6,467 bases of DNA, from NCBI GenBank assembly GCA_049663805.1, contig JBATEB010000234.1:1-6467 (forward strand), read 5' to 3'. The first letter of the stretch is position 1, and each line of letters opens with the position of its first letter. Both the position numbers and the translations under genes were made by a program. The notes under the pieces were generated by a model that was not told the DNA's origin, made no database searches, and worked only from the letters and a program-made list of their open reading frames with translations. This stretch comes from VBDM01 sp049663805. GTDB taxonomy: Bacteria; Pseudomonadota; Gammaproteobacteria; Burkholderiales; SG8-39. Shown piece by piece: positions 1 through 5,800 of this stretch.

Positions 1-408
1 CGCCGGCATCGCCCTGGGCTCGTGCGCCTCGCGCAACAGCGTTACGTGCGACACGAAGGACTTCGAGTCGAAGGCGATCTTCGATTTCACCAGCGCCCCG
101 CGCAGCTCCGAAACAAGCGCATCGAGCCCGGGTGGAACGACCGAGCACCCGACCCAGGCGATGCGGTTGTGCTTCCAGTAGCCCGTTCGGTCCAGGACGA
201 GCGTTGCGGCGCGCGTCACGACTTCAGCCGCGGCGCGCTCGACTTCCGCGACGCACGCCTCCTCGACACTGCCGAGAAAGGCGAGCGTCACGTGCAGGTT
301 TTCCGGGCGCGTCGGCCGGCCGCCGCACACCGCATGAAGCTCGCGCGACCGGCGCGCAAGCTGAGTCCGAACTTCGTCGTCCGGCCAGAGCGCGAAGAAA
401 AGTCTCAT
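1..408 (-). CDS. thpR: RNA 2',3'-cyclic phosphodiesterase (2'-5' RNA ligase family), C-terminus cut by window edge
   Basis: This is a 2H-family phosphoesterase, expected to be cytoplasmic, that opens 2',3'-cyclic phosphates on RNA and is also known as a 2'-5' RNA ligase in vitro. The 136 visible residues start MRLFFALWPDDEVR, the usual family opening. Both signature motifs are present: HVT at residues 39-41 (context ENLHVTLAFLG) and HVT at 121-123 (context SHVTLLR). The family is usually about 175-190 residues, so roughly the last 40-50 lie beyond the left edge. The ATG at 408 is well fixed because an in-frame TGA lies only two codons upstream (412-414). No purine-rich Shine-Dalgarno precedes it; that space is taken by the inverted repeat at 415-480. 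It is the third gene of the ispD-ispF-thpR row on the minus strand. The biological substrate is not known from this sequence. Confidence 0.92.
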   Translation of the reverse strand, partial: MRLFFALWPDDEVRTQLARRSRELHAVCGGRPTRPENLHVTLAFLGSVEEACVAEVERAAAEVVTRAATLVLDRTGYWKHNRIAWVGCSVVPPGLDALVSELRGALVKSKIAFDSKSFVSHVTLLREAHEPRAMPA

Positions 409-414
409 CAGTCA

Positions 415-480
415 AAACCGGGGACAGACCACGGTTTTCGCCATCGCCTCGGTCCGGAAACCGTGGTCTGTCCCCGGTTT
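415..480. repeat. REP-like inverted repeat: 23-bp perfect arms, 20-nt loop
   Basis: The arms at 415-437 and 458-480 are exact reverse complements, built on the core GGGGACAGACCACGG and its complement; a G-U pair could add one more step. The loop is 438-457. The element nearly fills the gap between ispF and thpR: its right end is the last base of the ispF TGA stop (480-482), and its left end is 6 bases from the thpR ATG. Words of the type GTGGTCTGTCCCCGG are, to my knowledge, dispersed many times in some betaproteobacterial genomes and accompany REP-associated tyrosine transposases (RAYT). No second copy or transposase is in this window, so the REP label is inference. On the minus transcript the hairpin is followed by UUUU, so it may also act as a weak terminator or attenuator. 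Confidence 0.85.
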
Positions 481-947
481 CAGACGAGCAGTGCGATCGC
501 CTCCGCGGCAATGCCCTCGCCGCGACCGATTGCGCCGAGCCGCTCGGCGGTCTTGGCCTTGACGTTCACCTGACCCGGCTTCAACCCCAGGTCTGCCGCG
601 ATGTTCTCGATCATCTCCGGGATGTGCGGCTGCATCTTCGGCGCCTGTGCGTGAATCGTCGCGTCGACGTTGGCCACCGCGAAACCCGCCTGCTTCACCT
701 TTGCCCCGACCTCGCGCAGCAGCGTCCGGCTGTCGGCGTCCTTGTACCGGGAATCCGTGTCCGGGAAATGCCGGCCGATGTCGCCGAGGCCGGCGGCGCC
801 CAGGAGCGCGTCGCACACGGCGTGGATCAGCACGTCGGCGTCGGAGTGCCCCGAGAGCCCCTTCTCGCAGGGAATCGCGACGCCCCCGACGACGAGCTTC
901 CGCCCCGCGACGAGCGCGTGGACGTCGTAGCCCTGGCCGATCCTCAT
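480..947 (-). CDS. ispF: 2-C-methyl-D-erythritol 2,4-cyclodiphosphate synthase
   Basis: IspF converts CDP-ME 2-phosphate to MEcPP with release of CMP, the fifth step of the MEP isoprenoid pathway; the family is a cytoplasmic homotrimer with a divalent metal. The 155-residue product matches the usual 155-160. It opens MRIGQGYDVHAL, with the metal ligands D8 and H10 and the third ligand H42 (DVLIHAVCDALLG). Also present are HSDADV (34-39), LGDIGRHFPDTD (54-65), DADSR, AQAPKM and the closing GRGEGIAAEA motif. The ATG at 947 overlaps the ispD stop (shared ATGA, 944-947). With no Shine-Dalgarno before it, translational coupling to ispD is likely. An in-frame extension upstream runs antisense-like through ispD and is not real. 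The final A of its TGA is the first base of the inverted repeat, so the repeat may have set the present C-terminus. Confidence 0.98.
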   Translation of the reverse strand: MRIGQGYDVHALVAGRKLVVGGVAIPCEKGLSGHSDADVLIHAVCDALLGAAGLGDIGRHFPDTDSRYKDADSRTLLREVGAKVKQAGFAVANVDATIHAQAPKMQPHIPEMIENIAADLGLKPGQVNVKAKTAERLGAIGRGEGIAAEAIALLV

Positions 948-1633
948 GAATCGGATCGCAGCATGCGCTCGGCGATCTCGAGATCGGAGGGAACGGTCAC
1001 CTTGAAATTCCGGATGTCGCCGCAAACGAGCTTCGGCTGGTAGCCGAGCCGCTCGACCGCGGCGGCCTCGTCGGTGACGTGTTCGGCCTCGCGCAGGGCG
1101 CGCAGCAGCATGCCGTGCCGGAACATCTGCGGCGTCTGCGCCTGCCACAAGCCGTCGCGCGGCTCGGTCGCAGCGATCCGGTGATCCTCGTCGCCGCGCT
1201 TCACCGTGTCGACCATGGGAATCGCCAGGATGCCGCCGACCGCGTCGCTCCCTGCCTCGTCGATCAGCCGGCGCAATTCGGCCTTGCCGACGCACGGCCG
1301 CGCGGCGTCGTGCACCAGGATCCAGTCGTTCGGATCGACCAGGCTCGCCGCCGCGACCAGGCCGTTCAGCACGCTGTCGCGGCGGCTCGCGCCGCCGCAG
1401 TAGAGCGGCGCCAGCCGCTCGCCGAATTCGCTCCAGTCGTGCTTGCGGAAACCCGTGTCGTCCCGCGCGAGCACGACGAACAGGGTCTCGATTTCCCGCA
1501 GGGCGAGGAGGCGCTCGATCGCGTGCCGGAGCATCGGTCTCCCGGCGATAGTGGCGTATTGCTTCAAGCCTGCGGCCCCGAAGCGCGAAGCCGTTCCCGC
1601 GGCAGGAAGAAAACCGAAATAGCGGGAACTCAC
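944..1633 (-). CDS. ispD: 2-C-methyl-D-erythritol 4-phosphate cytidylyltransferase
   Basis: IspD joins MEP and CTP to give CDP-ME and pyrophosphate, the third step of the MEP pathway, in the cytoplasm. The 229 residues match the family length. Visible signatures are PAAGTASRFG (10-19) with R17 and K24 matching E. coli R20 and K27, GGASRRDSVLNGL (80-92), VHDAARPC (107-114), DTVKR (142-146), QAQTPQMF with T167, TDEAAAVE (187-194), and NFKVTVPSDL with K211. Two usually conserved loop positions differ: A15 where E. coli has Gly18, and L23 where the family usually has Pro before Lys-Gln. The start is GTG at 1633. The frame stays open to a TAA at 1673-1675 with no ATG between, and the protein opens just before the nucleotide loop as expected. 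No clear Shine-Dalgarno is seen. It is first in the minus-strand operon and divergent from mfd. Confidence 0.97.
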   Translation of the reverse strand: MSSRYFGFLPAAGTASRFGAAGLKQYATIAGRPMLRHAIERLLALREIETLFVVLARDDTGFRKHDWSEFGERLAPLYCGGASRRDSVLNGLVAAASLVDPNDWILVHDAARPCVGKAELRRLIDEAGSDAVGGILAIPMVDTVKRGDEDHRIAATEPRDGLWQAQTPQMFRHGMLLRALREAEHVTDEAAAVERLGYQPKLVCGDIRNFKVTVPSDLEIAERMLRSDS

Positions 1634-1634
1634 T

Positions 1635-1662
1635 GAATTCGAGCGGGATTCGAAGAATTCGA
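1635..1662. repeat. Two direct copies of GAATTCGA, 20 bp apart
   Basis: GAATTCGA occurs at 1635-1642 and 1655-1662, a start-to-start distance of 20 bp, about two helical turns. Each copy contains the palindrome GAATTC. They lie between the ispD start and the shared AT-rich promoter region, where an operator might sit. The sequence shows only the repeat; a regulatory role is a guess. Confidence 0.35.
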
Positions 1663-1665
1663 CAC

Positions 1666-1679
1666 TATATAATTATATC
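1666..1679. promoter_or_regulatory. Candidate overlapping divergent -10 elements for ispD-ispF-thpR and mfd
   Basis: This is the most AT-rich patch in the left two thirds of the window. TATAAT reads on the plus strand at 1668-1673 and on the minus strand at 1677-1672, the two halves of the palindrome ATATAATTATAT. The positions suit a promoter for mfd (about 80-90 nt of leader) and for ispD (about 30 nt of leader). I found no good TTGACA-like -35 at 16-18 bp on either strand, so only the -10 match and the position support the call. Confidence 0.5.
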
Positions 1680-1684
1680 CGGGT

Positions 1685-1733
1685 CCCGAGTTCAAACCGG
1701 TGCTTCGCAAATCGAGCCGCCGTTCAACTCGGG
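1685..1733 (+). other. Inverted repeat in the mfd leader
   Basis: CCCGAGTT (1685-1692) and AACTCGGG (1726-1733) are perfect 8-bp complements separated by 33 bases, between the candidate mfd promoter and the mfd ATG. They could pair in the leader RNA or be chance in GC-rich DNA. No T-run follows, so it is not a standard terminator. Confidence 0.25.
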
Positions 1734-1758
1734 TCTTGGCGTTTCCATTGCGAAAACG

Positions 1759-4700
1759 ATGAGCGCAGTCATCTCACCCGAAGCGGAGAAGAACGCGGGC
1801 GGCGCCCGCCTGCACGGATCGAGCGACACCCTCGCGCTCGCGCGCCTCGCGCAGGAATCGCGGCCGGCGGTGGTCTTCTGCGCCCGGGCGACCGAGGCGC
1901 AAAGACTCAAGGACGAGATCGCCTGGTTCGCGCCGCAGCTCGCCGTGCTGCTCCTGCCCGACTGGGAGACCCTGCCCTACGACCATTTCTCTCCGCACCA
2001 CGATCTGGTATCGGAGCGCCTGGCGACGCTCTACCGCATCATGCGCGAGGACTTCGACGTCGCCATCGTTCCCGCGGCGACCGCGCTCACGCGCCTGGGT
2101 CCGCCGTCCTTCCTCGCGGGGCACAGCTTTTTCCTCAAGTCGGGAGAGGCGCTCGATCTCGCCGCGCTGCGATCGCAGCTCACGCTCGCCGGCTACAGCC
2201 ACGTGACGCAGGTGGTCGCGCCGGGAGAATACTGCGTGCGCGGCGGGCTGATCGACCTTTTCCCGATGGGCAGCGCGCTCCCCTACCGCCTCGACCTCCT
2301 CGACTCCGAAATCGAATCGATCCGCTCTTTCGACGCGGATACCCAGCGCACCCTCTACAAGGTCCCGGAAATCCGCCTGCTTCCGGCGCGCGAGTTTCCG
2401 ATGGACGAGGCGGGGCGCAGCCAGTTCCGCCGTGGCTTCCGCGACACCTTCGAGGGCGATCCGTCGAGGAGCCGCATCTACAAGGACGTGAGCAACGGCA
2501 TCGCGCCCGCCGGCATCGAGTACTACCTGCCCTTGTTCTTCGAGCGCACCGCGACGCTGTTCGACTACCTGCCGAAGACCGCGACCGTGTGCTTGCACGG
2601 GCCCGTGCACCAGGCGCTCACCGAATTCTGGCGCGACGCGCAGGGGCGCCACCAGCTGCTGCAGGGTGACCGCACGCGGCCGCTGCTCGCGCCCGCGACG
2701 CTGTTCCTGAGCGCGGAAGATTTCTTCGTCGGCGCGAGAGCATTCCGGCGCGTGGAGTTCGAAACGGCGCCCGGCGCCCCCGTCGCACATCCCCTGCCCG
2801 CGCTCGCGGTCGAGCGGCGCGCGGCCGATCCCCTGCACCGGCTGAAGGCCTTCCTCGCCGAGACGCCCGCCCGGGTGATGCTGCTCGCCGAGTCGCCCGG
2901 CCGCCGCGAGACGCTGTCGCAGTACCTGACCGAGTACGGCCTCGAGCCCGAAGCCTGCGCGGGGTTCGAGGCATTCCGCCGCTCGCAGGCGCCCCTTGCC
3001 CTGGGCGTGGCGCCGCTCCTGACCGGCTTCTCCCTCGACCAGGAGCAACTGTGCTTCGTCACCGAGTCGGAGCTCTACGCCGGGACCGCCCGCGCGCGCA
3101 CCGCGCGCGAGCGCGCGCGAGCGACCTCGGTCGAGGGCATGCTGCGCGATCTGTCGGAGCTGCGCGCCGGCGACCCGGTGGTGCACGTGCAGCACGGCAT
3201 CGGCCGCTACCGGGGTCTGATCGATCTCGACCTCGGAGAGGGGGCGGCGGAGTTCCTGCTCCTCGAATACGCCGAGGACAACAAGCTCTACGTGCCGGTG
3301 GCGCAGCTGCACTCGATCGGCCGCTACTCCGGCGGGCCGCCCGAGCAGGCGCCGCTGCACAAGCTCGGCGGCGACCAGTGGGAGCGCGCCAAGCGCCGCG
3401 CCGCGCGCGCGGTGCGCGACACCGCCGCCGAGCTGCTCGAGCTCTACGCCCGGCGCGCGACCCGCCAGGGCCACGCCTTCAAGCTGAACCAGCACGATTA
3501 CGAGGCTTTCGCCGAGGGCTTCGGCTTCGAGGAAACGCCCGACCAGGCCGCCGCAATCGCCGCCGCGCTGGAGAACATGACGGGCGGCAAGCCGATGGAC
3601 CGCCTGGTGTGCGGCGACGTCGGCTTCGGCAAGACCGAGGTCGCGCTGCGCGCCGCCTTCGTCGCGGTCGCCGACGGCCTGCAGGTGGCGGTGCTCACGC
3701 CGACGACGCTCCTCGCCGAGCAGCATTTCCACACGTTCTCCGACCGCTTCGCCGATTGGCCGGTGAAAATCGCCGAACTGTCGCGCTTCCGCACCGGCAA
3801 GGAGACGACCGCGGCGCTGAAGGGACTCGCCGCGGGCGAGATCGACATCGCCATCGGGACGCACAAGCTGTTGCAGCGCGACGTCAAGTTCAGGCGCCTG
3901 GGCTTGGTGATCGTCGACGAGGAGCACCGCTTCGGCGTGCGCCAGAAGGAGGCGCTGAAAGCGCTCCGGGCGGAGGTGGACGTGCTGACGCTCACCGCCA
4001 CGCCGATCCCGAGGACGCTCGCGATGTCGCTCGAGGGCCTGCGCGATCTCTCGGTGATCGCCACCGCGCCCGAGCGGCGCCTGGCGATCCGCACCTTCGT
4101 CACGCCGTACTCCCCGGGCATCATCCGCGAGGCGGTGTTCCGCGAGCTGAAGCGCGGCGGGCAGATCTTTTTCCTGCACAACGATGTCGCCTCGATCGAG
4201 GCGATGCGCGAAAAGCTGGAGAAGCTCCTGCCCGAGGCGCGCGTCGCGGTCGCCCACGGCCAGATGCGCGAGCGGGACCTGGAGCGTGTGATGCGCGAAT
4301 TCCTGCAGCAGCGGCACAACCTGCTGCTCTGTTCGACCATCATCGAGACCGGCATCGACATCCCGACCGCCAACACCATCTTGATCAACCGCGCCGACAA
4401 GTTCGGCCTGGCGCAGCTGCACCAGCTGCGCGGCCGCGTCGGGCGCTCGCACCACCAGGCCTACGCCTACCTGCTCACCCCCGGCGAGGACGCGCTCTCC
4501 CCCGCGGCGAAGAAGCGCCTGGAGGCGATCCAGATGATGGAGGAACTGGGCTCGGGGTTCTACCTCGCCATGCACGACCTCGAGATCCGCGGCGCCGGCG
4601 AAGTCCTGGGCGAATCGCAGTCCGGAGAAATGCAGGAAGTGGGGTTCAACTTGTATGCCGACATGCTCGACCACGCGGTGCGCTCGCTGAAAGCGGGACG

Positions 4701-5172
4701 CGAGCCCGACCTGTCGCAACCCTTCGAGGTCATCACCGAAGTCAACCTGCATTTCCCGGCGCTCCTGCCCGCGAGCTACTGCGCCGACGTGCACGAGCGC
4801 CTGGTGCTGTACAAGCGCTTCGCCAACTGCGACAGCCTCGAGCGGGTCGAGGCGATGCAGGAAGAGCTGGTCGACCGCTTCGGCGACCTGCCGGCGGCGG
4901 CGCGCGCGCTGATCGAGAGCCACCGGCTGCGCATCCTCGGGCGAGCGCTCGGCGTCGCCCGGGTGGACGCCGCTTCCGAATTCATCCAGCTGCAATTCGT
5001 GCCGCATCCCCCGCTCGACCCGGCGGCCGTGCTGAAGCTCGTTCAGAAGGGACGCTGGAAACTGACCGGCCCGACCCGGCTGCGCGTCGAGCGCGTCACC
5101 GGCGAATTGCCCGAGCGCGCACTGGCCGTCCGGCAGGTGCTGGAGACGCTGGCGCAGGCGGCGTCCCGATGA
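1759..5172 (+). CDS. mfd: Transcription-repair coupling factor Mfd
   Basis: Mfd pushes RNA polymerase stalled at DNA damage off the template, using ATP, and recruits UvrA for excision repair. The 1137 residues compare with 1148 in E. coli. The N-terminal UvrB-like module contains PDWETLPYDHFSPHHD (from residue 67) and the APGEYCVRGGLIDLFP block. The RNA-polymerase-interacting domain starts near 472 (DPVVHVQHGIGRYRG to about 525). The RecG-like translocase follows: Walker A GDVGFGKT 619-626 with K625, DEEH 720-723, TATPIPRTLAMSL, and GRVGR 892-896 in the TRG region. The C-terminal TRCF domain runs from about 990. No frameshift or lost motif is seen. The ATG at 1759 is the first in a frame open far upstream and lacks an obvious Shine-Dalgarno. 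It is divergent from ispD and convergent with the ferritin gene at 5209. Confidence 0.99.
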   Translation: MSAVISPEAEKNAGGARLHGSSDTLALARLAQESRPAVVFCARATEAQRLKDEIAWFAPQLAVLLLPDWETLPYDHFSPHHDLVSERLATLYRIMREDFDVAIVPAATALTRLGPPSFLAGHSFFLKSGEALDLAALRSQLTLAGYSHVTQVVAPGEYCVRGGLIDLFPMGSALPYRLDLLDSEIESIRSFDADTQRTLYKVPEIRLLPAREFPMDEAGRSQFRRGFRDTFEGDPSRSRIYKDVSNGIAPAGIEYYLPLFFERTATLFDYLPKTATVCLHGPVHQALTEFWRDAQGRHQLLQGDRTRPLLAPATLFLSAEDFFVGARAFRRVEFETAPGAPVAHPLPALAVERRAADPLHRLKAFLAETPARVMLLAESPGRRETLSQYLTEYGLEPEACAGFEAFRRSQAPLALGVAPLLTGFSLDQEQLCFVTESELYAGTARARTARERARATSVEGMLRDLSELRAGDPVVHVQHGIGRYRGLIDLDLGEGAAEFLLLEYAEDNKLYVPVAQLHSIGRYSGGPPEQAPLHKLGGDQWERAKRRAARAVRDTAAELLELYARRATRQGHAFKLNQHDYEAFAEGFGFEETPDQAAAIAAALENMTGGKPMDRLVCGDVGFGKTEVALRAAFVAVADGLQVAVLTPTTLLAEQHFHTFSDRFADWPVKIAELSRFRTGKETTAALKGLAAGEIDIAIGTHKLLQRDVKFRRLGLVIVDEEHRFGVRQKEALKALRAEVDVLTLTATPIPRTLAMSLEGLRDLSVIATAPERRLAIRTFVTPYSPGIIREAVFRELKRGGQIFFLHNDVASIEAMREKLEKLLPEARVAVAHGQMRERDLERVMREFLQQRHNLLLCSTIIETGIDIPTANTILINRADKFGLAQLHQLRGRVGRSHHQAYAYLLTPGEDALSPAAKKRLEAIQMMEELGSGFYLAMHDLEIRGAGEVLGESQSGEMQEVGFNLYADMLDHAVRSLKAGREPDLSQPFEVITEVNLHFPALLPASYCADVHERLVLYKRFANCDSLERVEAMQEELVDRFGDLPAAARALIESHRLRILGRALGVARVDAASEFIQLQFVPHPPLDPAAVLKLVQKGRWKLTGPTRLRVERVTGELPERALAVRQVLETLAQAASR

Positions 5173-5203
5173 GCCTTCATCCCGGGCGGGACCTGAAGTC
5201 AGG
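5168..5203. terminator. Small hairpins between convergent mfd and the ferritin gene (weak terminator candidate)
   Basis: The 36 bases separating mfd from the ferritin gene, with the mfd stop, contain GATGA-GCCT-TCATC (5168-5181) and CCTG-AAGT-CAGG (5192-5203). Both are short stems and neither is followed by a T-run, so they are poor intrinsic terminators. Their place between two convergent genes is the only support. Confidence 0.2.
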
Positions 5204-5208
5204 CATCC

Positions 5209-5496
5209 TCACTTGTGCGTGACAGGTTTTGCGGTGAACAAGTAGTCTTTGAGCTGCCTGGAGAAGCTTGGATCTTTGCGCCGGATCCACTCCAGGACCA
5301 TCGAGGCGTGTTCCTTTTCCTCGTCTCGATTGTGTTCAAGGATCGCCTTGAGCTCCGCATCCTTGCATGCATCGGCGCGCTGGTTGTACCAATCGACCGC
5401 TTCCAGCTCTTCCATCAGGGACACGATTGCCCTGTGCATATCGCGCGTTGCATCGGAGAGATCTTCCATGGGCTCGTGATAACCGACACTGGACAT
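5209..5496 (-). CDS. Encapsulin-associated ferritin-like protein (EncFtn type), lacking a targeting tail
   Basis: EncFtn proteins are two-helix ferritin-like subunits that pair to form a ferroxidase site oxidising Fe(II), normally inside an encapsulin shell. This 95-residue product closely resembles the core of Rhodospirillum rubrum EncFtn: HRAIVSLMEELEAVDWY (21-37) and HNRDEEKEHASMVLEW (55-70), then DYLFTAKPV. By alignment from memory, E30, E60 and H63 match ferroxidase residues E32, E62 and H65; E29 and E32 match entry-site E31 and E34; W36 and Y37 are kept. The protein stops at THK, where encapsulated relatives continue into a linker and encapsulin-binding peptide. No shell gene follows: downstream lies mfd on the other strand, 36 bases away. 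The ATG at 5496 has a strong GGGAGAAGGA before it, so an upstream in-frame TTG at 5589 is unlikely to be the start. G+C is near 50 percent at its 3' end, well below mfd, suggesting acquisition. Confidence 0.9.
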   Translation of the reverse strand: MSSVGYHEPMEDLSDATRDMHRAIVSLMEELEAVDWYNQRADACKDAELKAILEHNRDEEKEHASMVLEWIRRKDPSFSRQLKDYLFTAKPVTHK

Positions 5497-5498
5497 TT

Positions 5499-5507
5499 CC
5501 TTCTCCC
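5499..5507 (-). promoter_or_regulatory. Ribosome binding site of the ferritin gene
   Basis: The minus strand reads GGGAGAAGGAA directly before the ATG at 5496. It is the clearest Shine-Dalgarno in the window and settles the start at 5496. Confidence 0.8.
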
Positions 5508-5514
5508 GTTGGTT

Positions 5515-5560
5515 GCAGGGTTCCTGCCGAAAACCGCCTTGACAGGGCTTGGCGACAAGC
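5515..5560 (-). other. Two short hairpins in the ferritin gene leader
   Basis: GCAGG-GTT-CCTGC (5515-5527) and GCTTG-GCGA-CAAGC (5547-5560) are perfect 5-bp stems just upstream of the ribosome binding site of the ferritin gene. They could influence expression or serve as protein sites, but such short stems arise easily by chance. I found no convincing -35/-10 pair for this gene. Confidence 0.2.
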
Positions 5561-5592
5561 GCGACGAGATCGCCGCATTCCCGGGGCAAGCG

Positions 5593-5696
5593 TCACCGCC
5601 CGCGCCGCTGCCGCTTTAGCGCCTGAGATCACGAATTCCTTTTCCTGCTGCGATCGTCTCGACAACGGTAATCTCGCCGACGATCTCGAAGTCCAT
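5593..5696 (-). pseudogene. Decayed 5' end of a small gene of unknown function
   Basis: The ATG at 5696 opens a 26-codon frame, MDFEIVGEITVVETIAAGKG followed by IRDLRR, ending in TAA at 5616-5618. It resembles the start of a family of small (about 75-80 residue) uncharacterised proteins that I recall continuing with a segment like RLRRxYGxGRWRK. Reading on in the next frame from 5619 gives LKRQRRGR, then TGA at 5593-5595 where that family has Trp. One lost base plus a TGG-to-TGA change would explain both. The rest of the expected protein is not visible. The family match is from memory and unverified; it could instead be a short functional peptide or chance. It lies between the binding-protein gene and the ferritin gene on the same strand, with no good ribosome binding site. 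Confidence 0.4.
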
Positions 5697-5739
5697 TTCG
5701 GCATTTTGCCGCTTCGACGGCGATCACAATAGTTGCGTT

Positions 5740-5769
5740 CACCGGCGCGTCGCTTTTGCGTGTCCGGTG
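5740..5769 (-). terminator. Hairpin after the binding-protein gene (weak terminator candidate)
   Basis: CACCGG (5740-5745) and CCGGTG (5764-5769) form a 6-bp stem. Inside it, CGC-TTTT-GCG (5751-5760) can form a second small stem. It starts 13 bases past the stop of the binding-protein gene. No T-run follows on the minus strand, so an intrinsic terminator is only a possibility. Confidence 0.25.
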
Positions 5770-5800
5770 CAGCGAAGTAGTGTTAGCCAGCCCGGTGCAG
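5764..5800. repeat. Short direct repeat CCGGTGCAG flanking the binding-protein stop codon
   Basis: CCGGTGCAG occurs at 5764-5772 and 5792-5800, 28 bp apart, on either side of the TAA at 5783-5785. It may mark a small duplication or deletion junction, or be chance. Confidence 0.3.

Noticed and set aside
415..480. A CRISPR repeat or integrase attachment site at the inverted repeat
   Set aside because: There is a single copy with no array, spacers, cas genes, integrase or tRNA.
22..1043. Long plus-strand frames over the thpR-ispF region
   Set aside because: They are antisense to clearly identified genes and have biased, domain-free translations.
480..1295. A 271-codon version of ispF extending into ispD
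   Set aside because: IspF begins at its own MRIGQGYDVH at 947. The added N-terminal part is out-of-frame ispD with no domain.
1774..5007. A 1077-codon open frame on the minus strand opposite mfd
   Set aside because: Shadow of a strongly biased high-GC gene: the translation is Arg/Glu/Gln/Val-rich with no recognisable domain, and mfd on the other strand has every expected motif.
5160..5214. A hidden encapsulin-targeting tail after the ferritin stop codon
   Set aside because: Reading past the TGA gives GCLTSGPAR and then loses any likeness. A bare LTSG resemblance is too weak to call a targeting peptide.
3051..5222. A 723-codon open frame on the plus strand overlapping mfd in another frame
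   Set aside because: The translation is dominated by Arg, Ala, Gly and Pro, typical of a frame-shifted GC-rich gene. Its tail beyond the mfd stop adds only about 17 codons with no known similarity.
5539..5544. TTGACA on the plus strand as a -35 box
   Set aside because: There is no -10-like hexamer at 16-18 bp and no plus-strand gene follows.
5497..5589. A longer N-terminus for the ferritin-like protein starting at TTG 5589
   Set aside because: The strong GGGAGAAGGA site fixes the start at 5496, and the extra 31 residues have no counterpart in EncFtn.
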